Source: Saccopteryx bilineata
Lineage: Eukaryota > Chordata > Mammalia > Chiroptera > Emballonuridae
DNA length: 64,000 nucleotides
Assembly (NCBI RefSeq): GCF_036850765.1
Contig: NC_089490.1
Span: 244,292,562 to 244,356,561 of the forward strand
Direction of reading: 5' to 3'
Positions 34,601-49,600 of the stretch are shown piece by piece. The notes beneath the pieces were generated by a model, which worked only from the letters and a program-made list of their open reading frames with translations, made no database searches and was not told where the DNA came from. The number at the start of each line of letters is the position of its first letter. Position 1 is the first letter of the stretch. A program made the position numbers and the translations under genes.

Positions 34601-37600
34601 TGACTTGCCACCTGCCCAGGAGTTGGCTTTAACTCCTGACAAATAACAGTTGTATAAATACCACAGTTTGTTTCCCACTGGCAGGGATCACTGCCACTCC
34701 AAGTTCCCCACTTAGATTAAGCTTCAGTTATCCAAGTGGTAACTTTTTCAAGAATAAGGCTTTACTGGCTAAGACTCTTCCCTGCCTACTTCTTCTAGCT
34801 TATAGATGTTTCCCAGAATCAGCTCTCACATGGAGAAGCCAAAGGAAGACAAAGTCCAATCCAAAGAAGCCTTTAAAAACAAAAGGTACACACATGCCAC
34901 TGATGTAATCATCTGGTTTCCATCCTGTTTGAGATGGACCTCAAATCACTTAAGAATTGACAAGTAGGTTGGTACTGCGTCAGAGAAAACATGACAAAAG
35001 GTTCATGGAATCCTTGAGTGTAATCTACCAGAATTTTATGTAATGTCTCTACCTTTCATTTTTAAAAGATGATAAATTTCAAGAGGACAGGAGCCCTCCA
35101 GTATTAACAACAATAATTAGAATTATTGATGTCCAAAAAGAAATGATAGCAGATTACAAAATCTCTGAATGGCTACTGCTCTTCTTCATTCTAAAAGTTC
35201 CCTGGTCCCTAAGGAAGATAGCCATCTCTTCTGAATTTATCTATTGCTGCTGCTCACCTATATCTATACCTATTCATGTTTGTTGATGAGGTCATCTACA
35301 TCCTTGTTACCCAGAGTGTGTTCCATGGACCAGTGGCGTCAATTACCTGGGAGCCTGGTGAGATGCAGAATGTCACACCTTACCTCAGACCTACTGAATT
35401 AGAATCTGCATAGATAACAAGTTTCCATGTGATGTGTGTGTATTTTGACATCCAGGGGCATTGCTCCAACTGGGATTTATTGCTAAAGACTGGAGTCTCA
35501 GAACAGCACAGCATGAGCCTCTCCAACCATACCAAGGGCAAGGTGTGTCTGGAGCGTGTGCATGGGGGACAGGTATGCATCACAAGTATTAGGACAGATC
35601 TCTGCTGTGAAATATGTAAAAGAATTTGGATAGAAGAATAAAGCAAACATATTACTGAGACCCTATCATCCTAATTAGCCATTATTTGCATTTTAGTTTT
35701 TTAATTTACAAAATTTTTAACATGCCTGCAAATCCTATACCACATAAAGCAAACTTCTTTCTCTTGCTATTGTGTTTTAAGAATTTCCTCATGTTATTAT
35801 CATGATCTTCATGTAAAATATGCATAGATATATTTGTCATAACCTATTTAATAATTAAACATTTTTGAACATTTTAAATATTTTTGATGGCCTTTTAATG
35901 CTTACTGTGTTTCTGCATTAAAGGCTATTCCTTGGGCTACATCCTCACAAATACTAGTCTGAAAGGGTTTTCCTTCTTTCCTGGAGGTCTGTTTGCATTT
36001 TCTCTCTATTAAGCTTCGAATCTTAATACCACACACCCTGACTTTCTAGCCTCTGCATCCACATTCCTTTCTCTTCTTTTAAAAGCCAACCACACCTCCT
36101 CCATGATAAATTGAGATCCATTCCCCCCCACCCTTGAGTCACTGGGTTTTGTTCTTAAAGCTTCATTTCAGTTCCTGATCCTGAGTCACCTTCCTGTCAT
36201 TAAAATCCAAACCCGGAGCCAGTGTTTTCCAGGCAGACTAGCCTAGCAGCTAGCTGATCGGTGGCGGCCGTGCTGAAGATCCAATTTTAAATATAGGACA
36301 ACATAATTTTGAATTACTCTTTCCTCTACTTGATATTAATAAGCTTCCTTTTTAAAATTTGACAAAAACGTATCCATCTGCCTGCTTTAATAGCTAACAG
36401 AGTCAGAGGACAAAGACTGTTCTTGTATTCACTTGGAATAGTATGCCATGTTAAGTGTGTCCAAAAAGGAAATAAAAACAAGTGAATTTGCAAGGAAGAG
36501 AAATGGAAATTCTAGGTGTGACATATGCTATATAATTTCAAAACCAGGCCAGAGCTAATACCTCTCATTCCTTCTGCACTGTGGTTCTTATTTTAGTGTG
36601 CATTAGAATCAGCTAGGGAAGAGTTATGAGTGCAGATTCTTTCTGACCCCTTAGAGCTCACACCTCTAAGGGTGGGTCCAGGCAGCTGCAATTTTAATAC
36701 ACGCACATGGGTCTCCTAATGCTGGGTGTCTGTGGGCCTCGTTTTGAGAAGCACAAATCTGGTACTGCAGTGTGAAATATAGCAGGTAGGAAATGAAAAG
36801 GGACAAAAACCAATACGTTGATTGCAACACAGCAAAATTTCTTAATGTTCTCTATAATTAACAAAGCATAGAATGAAAGAGTTAATAAAAACAGGAATGA
36901 TTACTGACCCTTGTTTGGTTGGTAAACTCTAGAGGGTATATCTTGCTAGAGTAGTCAGTGACTTACATTTTCCTTCTTCATTCCTGCAAAGAACTTTTGT
37001 GTCATCCGTGTTTTGTATGACATCAAGAGATTCACCAGGCTTCAACGGCAGATCTCTGTTCCCCCACTTTTTAGAAGTTAAGGCTGGGACAACTGTGGTT
37101 GAATACAGGACTCTAATTTCACCATCATACTGAAAAAAAATTTAAATACAGTATTTATTGACACATATTATTCAAGTAATTCATTGATTGATATATTTAT
37201 GAAGAGAGTCTTTGCTAAATAAATAGTTTCTTGTTTTTAAAAGATAATGTAAAAACACTAAAGAAAAGTGTTTTGGAAAAAAATCACGTGTAACTTCACC
37301 AACCTATAAATATTATTTTTCAAATAAAAATTTGTTTTAGAAGTTTAAGGTGTACATTTATTACTTTCATGCACTCGTATATTTCAAAACCATTACCACT
37401 GTATTTATCTAACACCTCTGTGACCTCACATAATTGCCATTCCTTTTTTGTGGTGAGAACATTTAAGATTTACAATTTATTCTTTTAGAAACTTTCAAGT
37501 TCAGAATACAGTATCACAGGCTGCAATCGCCACGCTGTACATTAAATCCCTAAAACTTACTCATTTTACAACTGAAAGTTTGACCAATGGTTCCCCCCTC

Positions 37601-40600
37601 CCCCCACCCCTCCAGGCTCTGACAAACTCTCCTCCTCTATGTTTCTATGGGTTTGGCTTTTTTAGATTTCACATTTAAGTGAGATCATATAATACTATTT
37701 GTCTTCCTCTGTCTGGCTTATTTCACTTAGTATAGTGTCCACAAGGTCCATCTTCATTGTCACAAATGGCAAGATTTCCTTCCTTTTTTTCCCCGTGGCT
37801 GAATAATATTACATTGTGTATACTGTATATCACATCTATTTAATCCATTCTATTTTTAGATTATCTCCTAGGTAATCCAAAAGTTCAAAGGACAGCTAAA
37901 TTAAGATGATTATTTCAGTATATATATAGTATGCATTTGTGAGTTTGCTTAATTTGCTATAAAAATAAATTTAAACCTAAAATAAATTTTGTAGAAAATG
38001 AAGGAGTTTTGATGGACAACTCTAATATTGATAATTAGACTTTTAAAATATGCATTTTGCAACTTAAAAATTATAGAATTTTTTCATTAACATTTTGAAC
38101 TTGATATGATATTTAAACATGACGTACTTTAAATTTTTTCCTGAAGTCTTTTTCCTGCTTTTTTAGCTTCTTAGGGTCTTTCTCTTCTGTTTTGTCCTTG
38201 ACCCCTTGACTAGGAAGGCAGAACACATGTAAAACAACAGTTTAAAAAGTATAAAAAGATAATGTAGAATAGAAACTTTACTCATAACATTAAAGTTTTG
38301 TTTTTAATTAATTCTTTTCTTTAGAAATCCAGTACAGTTATTGTAATAAATGACGATATTTCATAATGCAGAAGACGTTCTTCAAGAGACTGCAGATTAT
38401 TAGTTAAAATGGGTCTATTATGTTGAATCATATAAGTCATTGACGTATAGTTTACACATGGTCACATATTAGCACTTTCTTATGATTCAACCTATTCTTG
38501 AACTTTTACATTTTTTATCTCCTCCTAGATAGTTAAAGGAATTGGCCACCGTCATAGAAAAGGTTTTTAGAAAAGAAACCCACACTTTTTAAAAAATGAA
38601 TTTTCATCACTTAAAATATTTATTTATATGTTAGTTTTTTTCATATCTACTGAAAGTAGAGCCAGGGTGGGATTTCATAGATACCAATTTGACTAAAAGC
38701 TAATTCTTTTAAGAGATCAATAAACTTAAGAAAGTGATTCTCCAGCTTGGTAACATACAGGATCACCTGGTAAGCTTTTTTAAAATAGCATTGCCTTTGC
38801 CCAATTCCCAGTATTTCTGATTACATTAAATTAATTTTAAATTCTAAATAATTAGACTAAGTGGGGTCCATGTACTTACATATTTTAAAAGCTTCTCCCA
38901 TGCCAGTAATTTGTAGCCAAAGTGGAGAACCATTTGCTAGGGTTAAACATGAATGTTATGGAAAGGCTATGGGATTTAAAAAATCAGAATATTTGTGAAT
39001 AATGAAACATTTTAAACACTATTAATTTTTATTTAGATGACCTAAGATAAAATTTTGTTTATAACTGATTTATTTAAAGTGTTGATTCTTAAATTTTGAA
39101 TCTTAGAATTTAGTTCATTCCCCGTGAGATGAGTCAGCACAGCTACTGCCTTCTCCCCAAGAATCTCTTATCCTGTGGTACTCAGGGCAGTAGTGAAATT
39201 GTAATCCCTGATCAGCTATGGAATGATCAGAATATACATGAAAGTTAGAAATTCCCCACAAGCTGTCTTTGAAAAGAAATCTATTGAAATTTATTTAAAA
39301 ATAGAATACTCTGTTGGAGACCATGAAATTGTTTCAAGCTCTGAAAATAAGCCAACCGGTACAAAAACTGTTACATATCACATTAAGTTTAGTCAGCTAG
39401 GGTTTATTGTGCTTGAAGAAAAGGGCCAATGTGTGACTGGGTTCCTAGAGAGCTATTTTATGGAACGTAGTGGCATTTCCACAGTAATATAAAATAGAAA
39501 AATGCATTAAAACTGTCAGGGATAGAAGCGGTTTCCCAATGGTGAGGAATATTAAAACTTAAAATATTACTGAAGATTAGATTTTCCACCCATGGAGGAC
39601 TGAAAAAAGGAGAATGAGTGTCCTTTCATCTTCCTTGTTTGTTTCGCCCATTGAACTTGATGTTCATAGATAAATGACACCATATTTCCCTTTGATTTCA
39701 TTAATCTTGGTACTGTCTCTTTTTCAGTAAAATTAGTTTAACAATCTTGATTTTAAAAAATACACTGTACTTCAAGTTTATTTACACATTTTTACCAGTA
39801 TTGCTAAGAAGACATCATTTATTGTATTCCACTTACGTTACTTTCATCCTTCAAATAATCAAGTCCAGGATCTTTTTATCCCCCCCCCTTTTTTTCCTTG
39901 AGAAAGCTAAAGAGGTGGTTGCTTTTATACACTGTGTGTCAGATCATTTCACATGCTTACTGAACTATAAACAAAGAAGCCTATCATATTCTTTTTTATT
40001 TCAAGAGTTTTCAAAAGGTACACCTTTTATATTAAGTGATATTAGATTTTCTTACAATTGTAAGCTAAAATTAAATGGAAACTTCATGTGAGTCAAAGAA
40101 TGTCTCTATTCACTGTTTACTGTTCTTTTTTCCTTTAATTTGAATGGAACTTTTAAGAAACTGATGCTTTTTGAAAAAAAGACACACAAGAAGTCCTGTT
40201 AAAGAGCAAATCTTCTTGGTTTTCATAAAAGGAAAAAGCCTCCCTGTGGAGAATAGAAGAGGCTTAAACAAGGTGGGTGAAGGCCGATGTATAAACTAAG
40301 GAGTCTATTCCCGACAAAATGGTTTTGGAAAAAGAATAAAATAAAGGGAGGAAATGAATCAGTGAGATCAGTTGTGGTCAGGCCCTCAATATTTTCCCAG
40401 TGAACAAATGAATGAATGAATGAATGAATGAACGAACAAATGAACAAATGAATGCAGAAATCAGTGAGTCACAGAGTAAAGGATAATCAAGGGACAATAT
40501 GCAGGACCACGGGGAGAGGAGAGGGCAAGGGAAAAGGTGAGGGAGGAGAAGGAGACCAGAGGAGGATCAAGGTTACCCTCTCATGAACCTGGCAGAAGTT

Positions 40601-43600
40601 AGAGCTGGGATCAGGGAGAAGAAAGAGCAAACAGGATCTCACACAGTAGATTCACACCCCATCGGAGTTTGACTAATTATTTGAGCAGTCTGATTTTCAT
40701 TACTTCATTATACTGAGAACATTTTAATTACCTCATCTCTGCTGATGGAGAGGGGTAATCAGAGGCATCAACATCATCATAAACTTCATCTCCCACGTCT
40801 AACAAAAGACAAAATAGCAAATGTTGAAATGCTGTTAATTTAAATTTTGATATGAGCATTTAGTGTTTCAAAGACAAGAAAATAAGGTCTCCTGTGGTCT
40901 CTGTACATTACTTCTAGAAGCATTGTCTGCTCTTTAAAGGGAAGAGATTCTCATCTCATCTCGTTGGATGCCTGTGTTAAATTTCCCTCAAAAAAAAACA
41001 GCGACCGTGATTGTAACGATCATTCTCAAGACAAAGAAAAAACAAAAACAAACAAAAAAGTGACAGATTATTTGAAGATTCACAAGTGTAATGAATGCCA
41101 GGATTTGTAGATTACTGACAAAAACTTGACTTCACTGGTCATTGACAGAGATTGAAATCAAGATTCTTGGGATTTAGGATATTATAATGATATATAAATA
41201 TACTGTAATTTTATTTTTATGTCTATGTCTAATCTGTCTATCTATCTATCATTCTTTTTTACTCACTGATCTGTTCCTCATAAACTTTTACCTTACAATA
41301 ATGTTAGATATATTAGGTATGGCACCACCTTAAAACATAAATAACATCTATTAATAAGACACTGATACCAGCAGGTATTAAGAATCAGGATTAGTGGAAA
41401 AGTTGCTATGACTTTAACTGGTTCAATGGCTTTTCCAATCTGTAGTTACTTTTCTTTCTCTTAGACTTCTTGTTAATAAAGATCCACAGCAAATGAAGCT
41501 GAAGACATGAGTAATTAAGTACATGTTTTAAGGAACAATCATCATAGAAAGTTTAAATGTTATCTGGTAGTGGCAAGGATTTGATTTCCTTTAAAAATCC
41601 TCCTCTCTCTGTACATATGTAGAGATTTCTCTCCATTCAAGTTAATTAATTTCACAAGATAAAATTTGCTTAGCTATATGAAAAATCCATAATAAATAAT
41701 GACATATTGGTTTCCAGATAAGGAAAAATTACTATCTCATGTACATACACTGAGAACACATAAACACAAAAGAAAATTAAAACAAAAAATACATTTCTTA
41801 CTTAATTGATCACATTTGTTACATTTTATACCTATTCTTTGTGGAGTTGTTTCTTGAATATGTTTTGAAAATTATATATTAAGATATAAGCTCATCATTA
41901 TTCATGGATTGATTTGAATTAGTGCCTTATATATTTTAAAATGTATAACTGAAAACAAAATCAGATGAACAGCCTGGAAAAATATATTATCCTGTGTTTG
42001 CTTTGCCCTTTCAATTTATTTATAAATTAAAACAAAGCTTTGAAAGCCCCTAAATATTCTTGTGAGACAACATTTTATTTTGTTCAAGTAAATTTAAGAA
42101 AAGAATTTGAAAGATCTGTCTCAGCACAGGTAAAAAGAAATAAGCTGATTGAAATTGTACAAAGAAGAAACTTTTACATTTAGCAGTGGAAAAATTTTCA
42201 AATATAACATAAATTATACATTTTAAAATATAAAAAAAATTTATGTTGGACCCTGGTGGCATCTAATCTGGTTTGTTTTTAGAAATTTTTATGCAGAAGT
42301 CCAATATATCCAGCTGTGATTAGATTGTGGTGTGCGGAACATGGGGAATGTTGGTGTCCACCCTTGCCTGCCTGTCTTTGTCTCCACTGGAAAAAACTAT
42401 TTAAAAATCATCAACATTTAAAATTTTCCTCTTAATGCTATTTCATTGTTGAGAAACTGGCCACCCAAGGTGAAATTACTTGAGGAGGTTACACAATTTG
42501 TTATTTTCAGTCAGAGCTTTAATCCAGATATCATGATTATATCCAATGATTTTCCACTACCCTATCTATAAGAAATGAGATGTAAAATATACAGTTAATT
42601 TTTATTACTTACCCAATTGTTTAGGAGGAGCAGGGAAACTGGAAAGAAAATGAGAACACAGTTGTAAACAGACCAATATAAACACAGAAACTGAGTCCTT
42701 TATTTAGGAGAGACATGAACAAGTAACAGCCTGAAGGCTTTCAAAGGCTGATCAATCTGTAACTATCATTCCTTTCTCATCCGCCATTTCTCCACTAAGT
42801 CCAGTTTCTGCCTATCAATTTGAAATTTGGAAAGATTTTTTTGAACTCCATTGTTAGCCAAAGAAATCAAGAGTCAAGACATTCAGTAGTTTATTTTTCC
42901 CATAGCCATTGGATCAATGTTTTCAGATTTGTTCTATAAGGCTTGGGAATATTATTACATCAAAGTAAATTAAATGGCCTCAGTATTTTGGATTCATTGT
43001 GGCACAATTCAGGCCAAAACTTGTTATTGGACTCAAAGAGTAGAAATGGAGAATTAAAATGTACAAAACTCATAGAAATCTTTATATGACTATGTTTCCC
43101 AAACATGTGCATATATATCCCCCAACAGGAGAATGGTGAATAAGAGAGGCATACCCACTGAAACAGGGAGGATGAGTTTATTAATAGAAGTAAGTGATCT
43201 GAAATTGGATTGGGTGGCATTTAGTTGCAACAGAAAAAGACCTTTGCCTTTATTACTTTTCAAACTTTAAATATACACATACACACACACGCACACACAC
43301 ATACATGCACACACATATCACTGGAAGAAGGGTGTGCAGTTTTACGAAAGTGTGAGAGGTCATTAGTTCAAACGATCCAAAATCAGAATTAGGTTTTGTG
43401 TTATTGGAGCAGAAAACATAATCTCTGCTTATATTTCTAAGAATAGACTATATTTGAGCAATGCTTCATCAAGAGGAGATTTGCTGTGTTTACTTATAAT
43501 TTTAAGTATCGTACTTATTAAGTGTTGAATCGTGTACCAGATAATGTGATTAAGATCTTTCAAGTTTATATGCATGGAATTTATACTAATGGGATATGTT

Positions 43601-46600
43601 TGGATGGAAAGAGAAAATTTATGCATTATTTTTTATTTAGACACACTGAAGACATTTAGAATAACTTTAGTATAGGATAAATGTATAATTGAAATATGAT
43701 TAATATGTCACTATTGTGGAAGACAATTACAAAGACTTCAAATACTGTATTTAGAGAAAAGAAATGACAAGTTATATCCTTTATTTCTAGCAAAGTAATT
43801 TTTAAAAGCTTAAGTATATTTTGAGGAGTAGGTAATATAAAATATTATATAATAAAATGTGGCATTGAAATTATGGGCTTTTAGGTGTGATGTTGCAGTT
43901 TTAAAAAAAGTCCTACTAAGAGTGTGTAAGTATGAGTGTGTGAGGGTATTATGTGTGTACACATGTATGTATGTGTGTGTGTTTGTGCATGTTTGTAGGG
44001 AAAACAAGTGTATCTTTGAATCATATAATGGTTTTGAAATAATTTGTGCTCCTTTTATGTAAATGCACGAGCTTAAGGGTAAGACAGAAAATGAAGCTAA
44101 GAGGACATTTAGAATAATATTAAAATTGTGTAAGCCTGTCAGAATTTGGTTATTGGTTACAAAATATTAGTAGCATTTGATTAACTTAATATTAGTGTAG
44201 TTATTGTGCACTGGATTTGGTTGGTTGACTCTTACGATGAACCTTCATCATTGTCTGACTCAGAGACTTTAGGTTTCTCTCGTATACTTTTCTTTTTGTC
44301 ATCTTTTCCCTTTAACATCTTCAAAATCCCCCAGGACCATGAGTTACTCTTCTCTTCAACCTGTAGTGTGGAGCTTAGGAGCATGCAGGCATGATCAGAA
44401 TGGAATAATCAGTGGAACAAGAAGACATTGGGTAGATATTCAGATTTGTTATAAATGTACTGCATTGATCACTCAGGCAGTAAGTTACTCATTATAGTAA
44501 AAAGGATGATGCTATTAGACTTATAGGTCATGAGCTTTGAATACTGCTGCTACTTGATAAATAGTAGGTAAGTGATATTTTTTTCTATTTGGTGAGATTT
44601 CTCTTGGTTTTTAAAATAGTTAAGTCAAGTCAAGATAAAATTTTAACAGAAATTAACTTTATTTTTGATTAAAATTGAGTAACTAATAAATCTTAAATTT
44701 TAAAATATGCCATTTTGAAAGTTTAAACAACTAAAGGGTTAGGCCAGGTATTTAGTACTGTCTTTGCCACAAGTCTCAATTTCTTTGGGTTTCCTGTAAC
44801 TATGATTCTTAAACAAAGGACATGTAATTGATAAATACTTCAGAGATTATTGTAAAAGTAAATTATTAATTGATAAATGATCGGGAAAAATTTGAAAAAT
44901 AAAAACTATAACACCTGTAATTTTTTATCCCTTTTATTTATCACTTCTTTTGACATAGTTTTCCAAATAATATATCACTTATTTGAAGTGTGGTAGAATT
45001 ACACATACAACTTTATTATGGTTGTTGAATAAACATTTACATCATGTTTGGTAATGTAATAAGGAACACTATTTTTTGCTATTTATTCTAACTAGGAAGC
45101 AAAACTAGTTTCAGTAAATCCAATAATTTGCAAAGAAGTAATTCACTGATTATTCTTACCCATCATCAGCATCTTCTTCTTCAATCCCATCATAAATATC
45201 ATCATCTGGGGGAGGTGGGAACATTCCTTCATTTGGATTAAGGGGGGGAAAATCTTCTGTTAATTTTGGAATTTGGTCATGTAATAATTGCTCAAAATTT
45301 GATAATCTGCCTTATTTAATGGCAGAAAGCATCCCTCATTCATATTAACTATTTAAATTAAAAACTTTTACTCTCCCACTCTCACTTAGATAGTAAGTAA
45401 ATTGTTCTGTTGATTATTTTATAGAATTCTTATGTATAAATTTTTATTAAATATAATAAAAGTATGAGGAATAATAAAAGGTACTGTATACCAGAAATGA
45501 AATAAATGGGTAGAATAAATATTAAGAAAAGAAAAATTAGAGAAAAGAGTTAAATATTTATTGTTGAAAAAGAGAAGGAAGGATGTGATAAGAAAAATTT
45601 AATTAATAGTGAGAAGACATTTAGAAAAAGCTATTGATCAAGATAAAAGTGAAGAAAAGCAAAGGAAATTAAACGTGAATTTGTAAATACTGATGGTACT
45701 GAAACAAATCTTTCATTTATTTCATTTTATCAATGTAATATTTAAATGTTAAACACTTTCTTATTTGAGTTTTTTTCCTACAACCCTCAGGAACCTTAGT
45801 ATTTGACAAATATTTGTTAAACAAATGTTTATTGAGGACCTTCTATGTGCAAGAATATGTATAATGAGGAAGAGCATATTTGCCAATTACACATCTGTTG
45901 AGGGATTAATATCTTTATAAAGAACTTATAAAACTCAACACTAAAAACAAAAACCCCAAACAATCTAATTAAAAAATAGATAAAAGACCTGAATAGACAC
46001 TTGTCCAAAGAGAATATACAGATGGCAAATAGACATATGAAAAGATGCTCAATGTTACCAATTGACAGAGAAATGCAAATTAAAACCATTAAAATATCAC
46101 CTCACACCTGTCAGAATGTTTAATATCCAATATAACATCTGATATAAATCAACAAACAACAAGTGTGGGCAAGGATGTAGAGAAAAGGGAACCCTTGTGC
46201 ACTGTTGGTGGGAATGCAGCCACTATTGAAAGCAGTGTGGAGTTTCTTCAAAAAAGTAAAAATAGAACTGCCTTAAGATCCAGCAGTTCCACTTTGGAGA
46301 ATATATCTGAAGAAATCTGAAACACTGATTCAAAAGAATATATGCAACCCTATGTTCACTGCAGCATTATTTACAATAGCCAAGTTTGGAAGCAGCACAG
46401 TGTCCATCAGTAGATGAGTGGATAAAAAAAGCAGTATTACATTTACAGAATGGAATGTTACTAAGCTGTAGAATAAAAAGAAGGCTTACCCTTTGTGACA
46501 GCATGCATGGACCTGGAGAACATTATGCTAAATGAAAGAAGCCAGTCAGAGAGGGACAAGTACCATATGATTTCACTCATATGTGGAATCTAATGAGCAA

Positions 46601-49600
46601 AATGAGCTAACAAACAAAACAGAAACAGACTCATAGGTAGAGAACAGGCTGACGGCTTTCAGAGGAGTGAGGTTTACAGGGCTGGGTGAGAGAGGTGAAG
46701 GCATTCAGTGGAAAAATATAACCCTTATAGACATAGATGATAGTATGGTGATTACTAGAGGAAAAGGGAAGTAGGAAAAAGTAGAAGAGAGTAAAGGTGA
46801 TGGAAAGAGACATGACTTGGGGAGGTGAACACACAATATGATATACAGATGATGTATTATAGAATTGTACACCTGACACCTATATAATTTTATTAACCAG
46901 TGCCACCCCAATAAATTTTTAAATAGGTAAAAAAATATGTACAATAAATTTGAAATTTGACTTTTAAGATGAGAATGTTAGCACTGCAAAGGTATTAGTA
47001 AAAGTCCCTTGCTTTGCTGATGAGAAGACAAGGAGTCTTCAGGAGCTACACCTGAAGTATATTCCGTGACAGCAAAAGAAGTATATATAGTTAAGGTGTC
47101 TATATAAATTGTCATCCAAACAAGGATACTTCTGAAAGTGAACGAAGATGCTTGTATAATTATGCCTGTACAATTGGCCCGTACAAATCAAGACTGCCCT
47201 GGGCACACTGAAAGTGACCCATAGCAGAGTTAGGAGAAAAAATGAGTTGCTCAGGGTCATCGGTTTCAGTCCAGTGTCATTCTACAACTTGAATATGCTC
47301 CTTGTTAGGTACAAACAAAAGCATTTTGTCATTAATACACACAAAAGTGTTGAAGACTTGGAAAAACTTCTGCTAAAGGCGTGTGGCTTACCTCCACTTC
47401 CACTGTGACTGTGGCTAAAAAGGAAAAAGAAAAGAAAAAAAGAGAGAGAGACAAATTAAATTAGTATATGAGTTATTTAATTATCAAGAAAAGATGTACA
47501 TGTATTGAGCAATTATACCAAAAAAAAAAATAATGCTCCAGTTAAAAGTTCTTAGGCTGTTATAATATGTGAAGAGGAAGAAAAATTATTCTTTATCATA
47601 AGAGATGAGTAGTAACAAGGCAAAGTAGAAAACAAAAGAAACCTAGTAAGAATCAAGTGAGTTTTGGTACTCCACTAGGTATTCAAAACGATACTGTTTG
47701 CTTCGAACATTTTCCCATAAGGCAGTCTTCAGATTATACATTATCGCATCATTCCATAGATGGGCTTATTTAAAAAGAGTATTATTCCAGGGGTCCTACT
47801 GAATTATTATTGCATTAAATTAAATTCTCTTTCAACATCTTGTAACCACAGCATTTTACTCTTAGTCCCATAACATTACATTTTATTTTAAAAAGGAGAT
47901 CTTATTCATGGGACTTTTATGGAATATGACCCCTGATTTTCTCAATCCAGATTGCTTGATTTATTTATTTCTATAGCATTCAATATCCCTATTTTATAAT
48001 TGTATGTCTTCTTGCCTGTTTGCCACTAAAATATGAATTCCGTGACAGCAAAAGAAGTATCAGTTGTGAGTACTAGAAAATCTCAGAATTCATCTCGTTC
48101 ATTTCCCTCAATTTGCAGAAAAGAAAATGGAGCTCTGAGAAGTTAAATGACTTGTCCAAATCTTCTCAATTAACTGAAGAGCTGAGATGAGAACCTCAGC
48201 ATCTGGCCTTCCTGAAACGTTGTTTTGACTACACCTAGCTGCCAAACTCTCTGTACCGCCATTTTTACTCTTTGGATAATTCACCTGCAACAGATATCAG
48301 TCTGATATTACAACCCCACAGTATAATCATATACTCATATCTGACTCCTCAACCTTAAAGTCTATCAAATAAATTGGTCTGATGCAGAGCTATGGTTAAT
48401 TTAGAAATAAAAAAATAAATAAATAAACACCCTTGCCAGTGAAACTTTGTAGAAAAACATGTTATAAATGTCTAATATACAAATAAGGAATTAACTTTTG
48501 ATGAAGTTTAAGTATTTTCTTTACTTCCATACTATTCTCATACTCATTTTCTCTGACATTTCCTTTTGAGTATAAAGCAGGAAATCAGAATTACGTGAAG
48601 AGTTGTAATCTGGTTGGCTGACACTTCCAACAAATATATGCCATCTTGGAGATTCTCATATTCAATGTCCAAAGAATGAAGTTATAGTAATTAGGAGCAA
48701 AGCTGCCACATGTAAGGTCAGTGGATAGAGGGATGGTCACGTGGGGAACTCAGACCTGCCCACTTTGGCTAGGACCGCCCACAATCAAGCCCATCAAAGG
48801 AAGCTTCCCAGGAACCATTTGGAAAGAAGCGATCGTCTGCCAGCCAGTGAAATTTCACCACGTCATAGTAGCTCCACTTCCCTAGAGGGACCCTTTAAAT
48901 ATCTCCCACGCGGTTTAATCTGTGCAACTTCCCTAGCCTCCATTTCTCCTCCATCTTTCTTTCCTCAGGGCCAGGGAACCTTGCCGGGTGGGGTGTGCGC
49001 TCTGTACTCAATAAAGCCGTTTACTTATTCCACACTTTGTGGCTCCGAGCCCTCTTCCTTCCTTCTCGGCGGGGAAAAATACCTTACACCACACATTGTT
49101 GCATTCCTAGAGTAATTCTTCAACTCACTAAAATCCTGTTTAGCATACAAAATATTGAACAAAAAAACCAACCCCCCCCCACACACACACACGCAAATAT
49201 TGAACAGATGAAGTAGAGGTTAAGGAGAGGAGAAAGTGTGAGAGGAGAGAAGTGGAGGGGAGGGGAGGGGAGGGGAGAAGGGAAGGAGAGAGAAAGAGAA
49301 AAGAATACATGGAAAAAAGATTGAGAAACATACATAGGAAAATGCTATGTGATGGAGGATTGGAATTTGGATCGATAATTTCCTTTCCTTCAGCTTTCAT
49401 ATTTATTCTAGAAATTGCCTCAAATGAAACAAGAGAGAGGAGAGCTGTTGGGACCTGTGTTTGTAGAGTCTGCAGTACAGTCAGCTCTCCCTACCCTGGA
49501 GGGATCAGGAAAGATCAGGTAAGGAGTGCGAGGGACCAGGAGGCGTCTGGAGGCGGGAGGAGAGGACGGGCTGTCTCCTATTCTTGCCAGGGCTAGCTGC

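Noticed and set aside
44236..44360. Shorter version of the alternative FYB1 exon using the inner CAG
   Set aside because: With the two-base carry from the previous exon it runs into TGA after about 13 codons. Only the acceptor before 44373 gives a 46-residue in-frame insert.
48741..49115. 124-codon plus-strand open frame
   Set aside because: It spans most of a solo LTR and its right flank. LTRs of this type do not encode protein here and no domain is visible.
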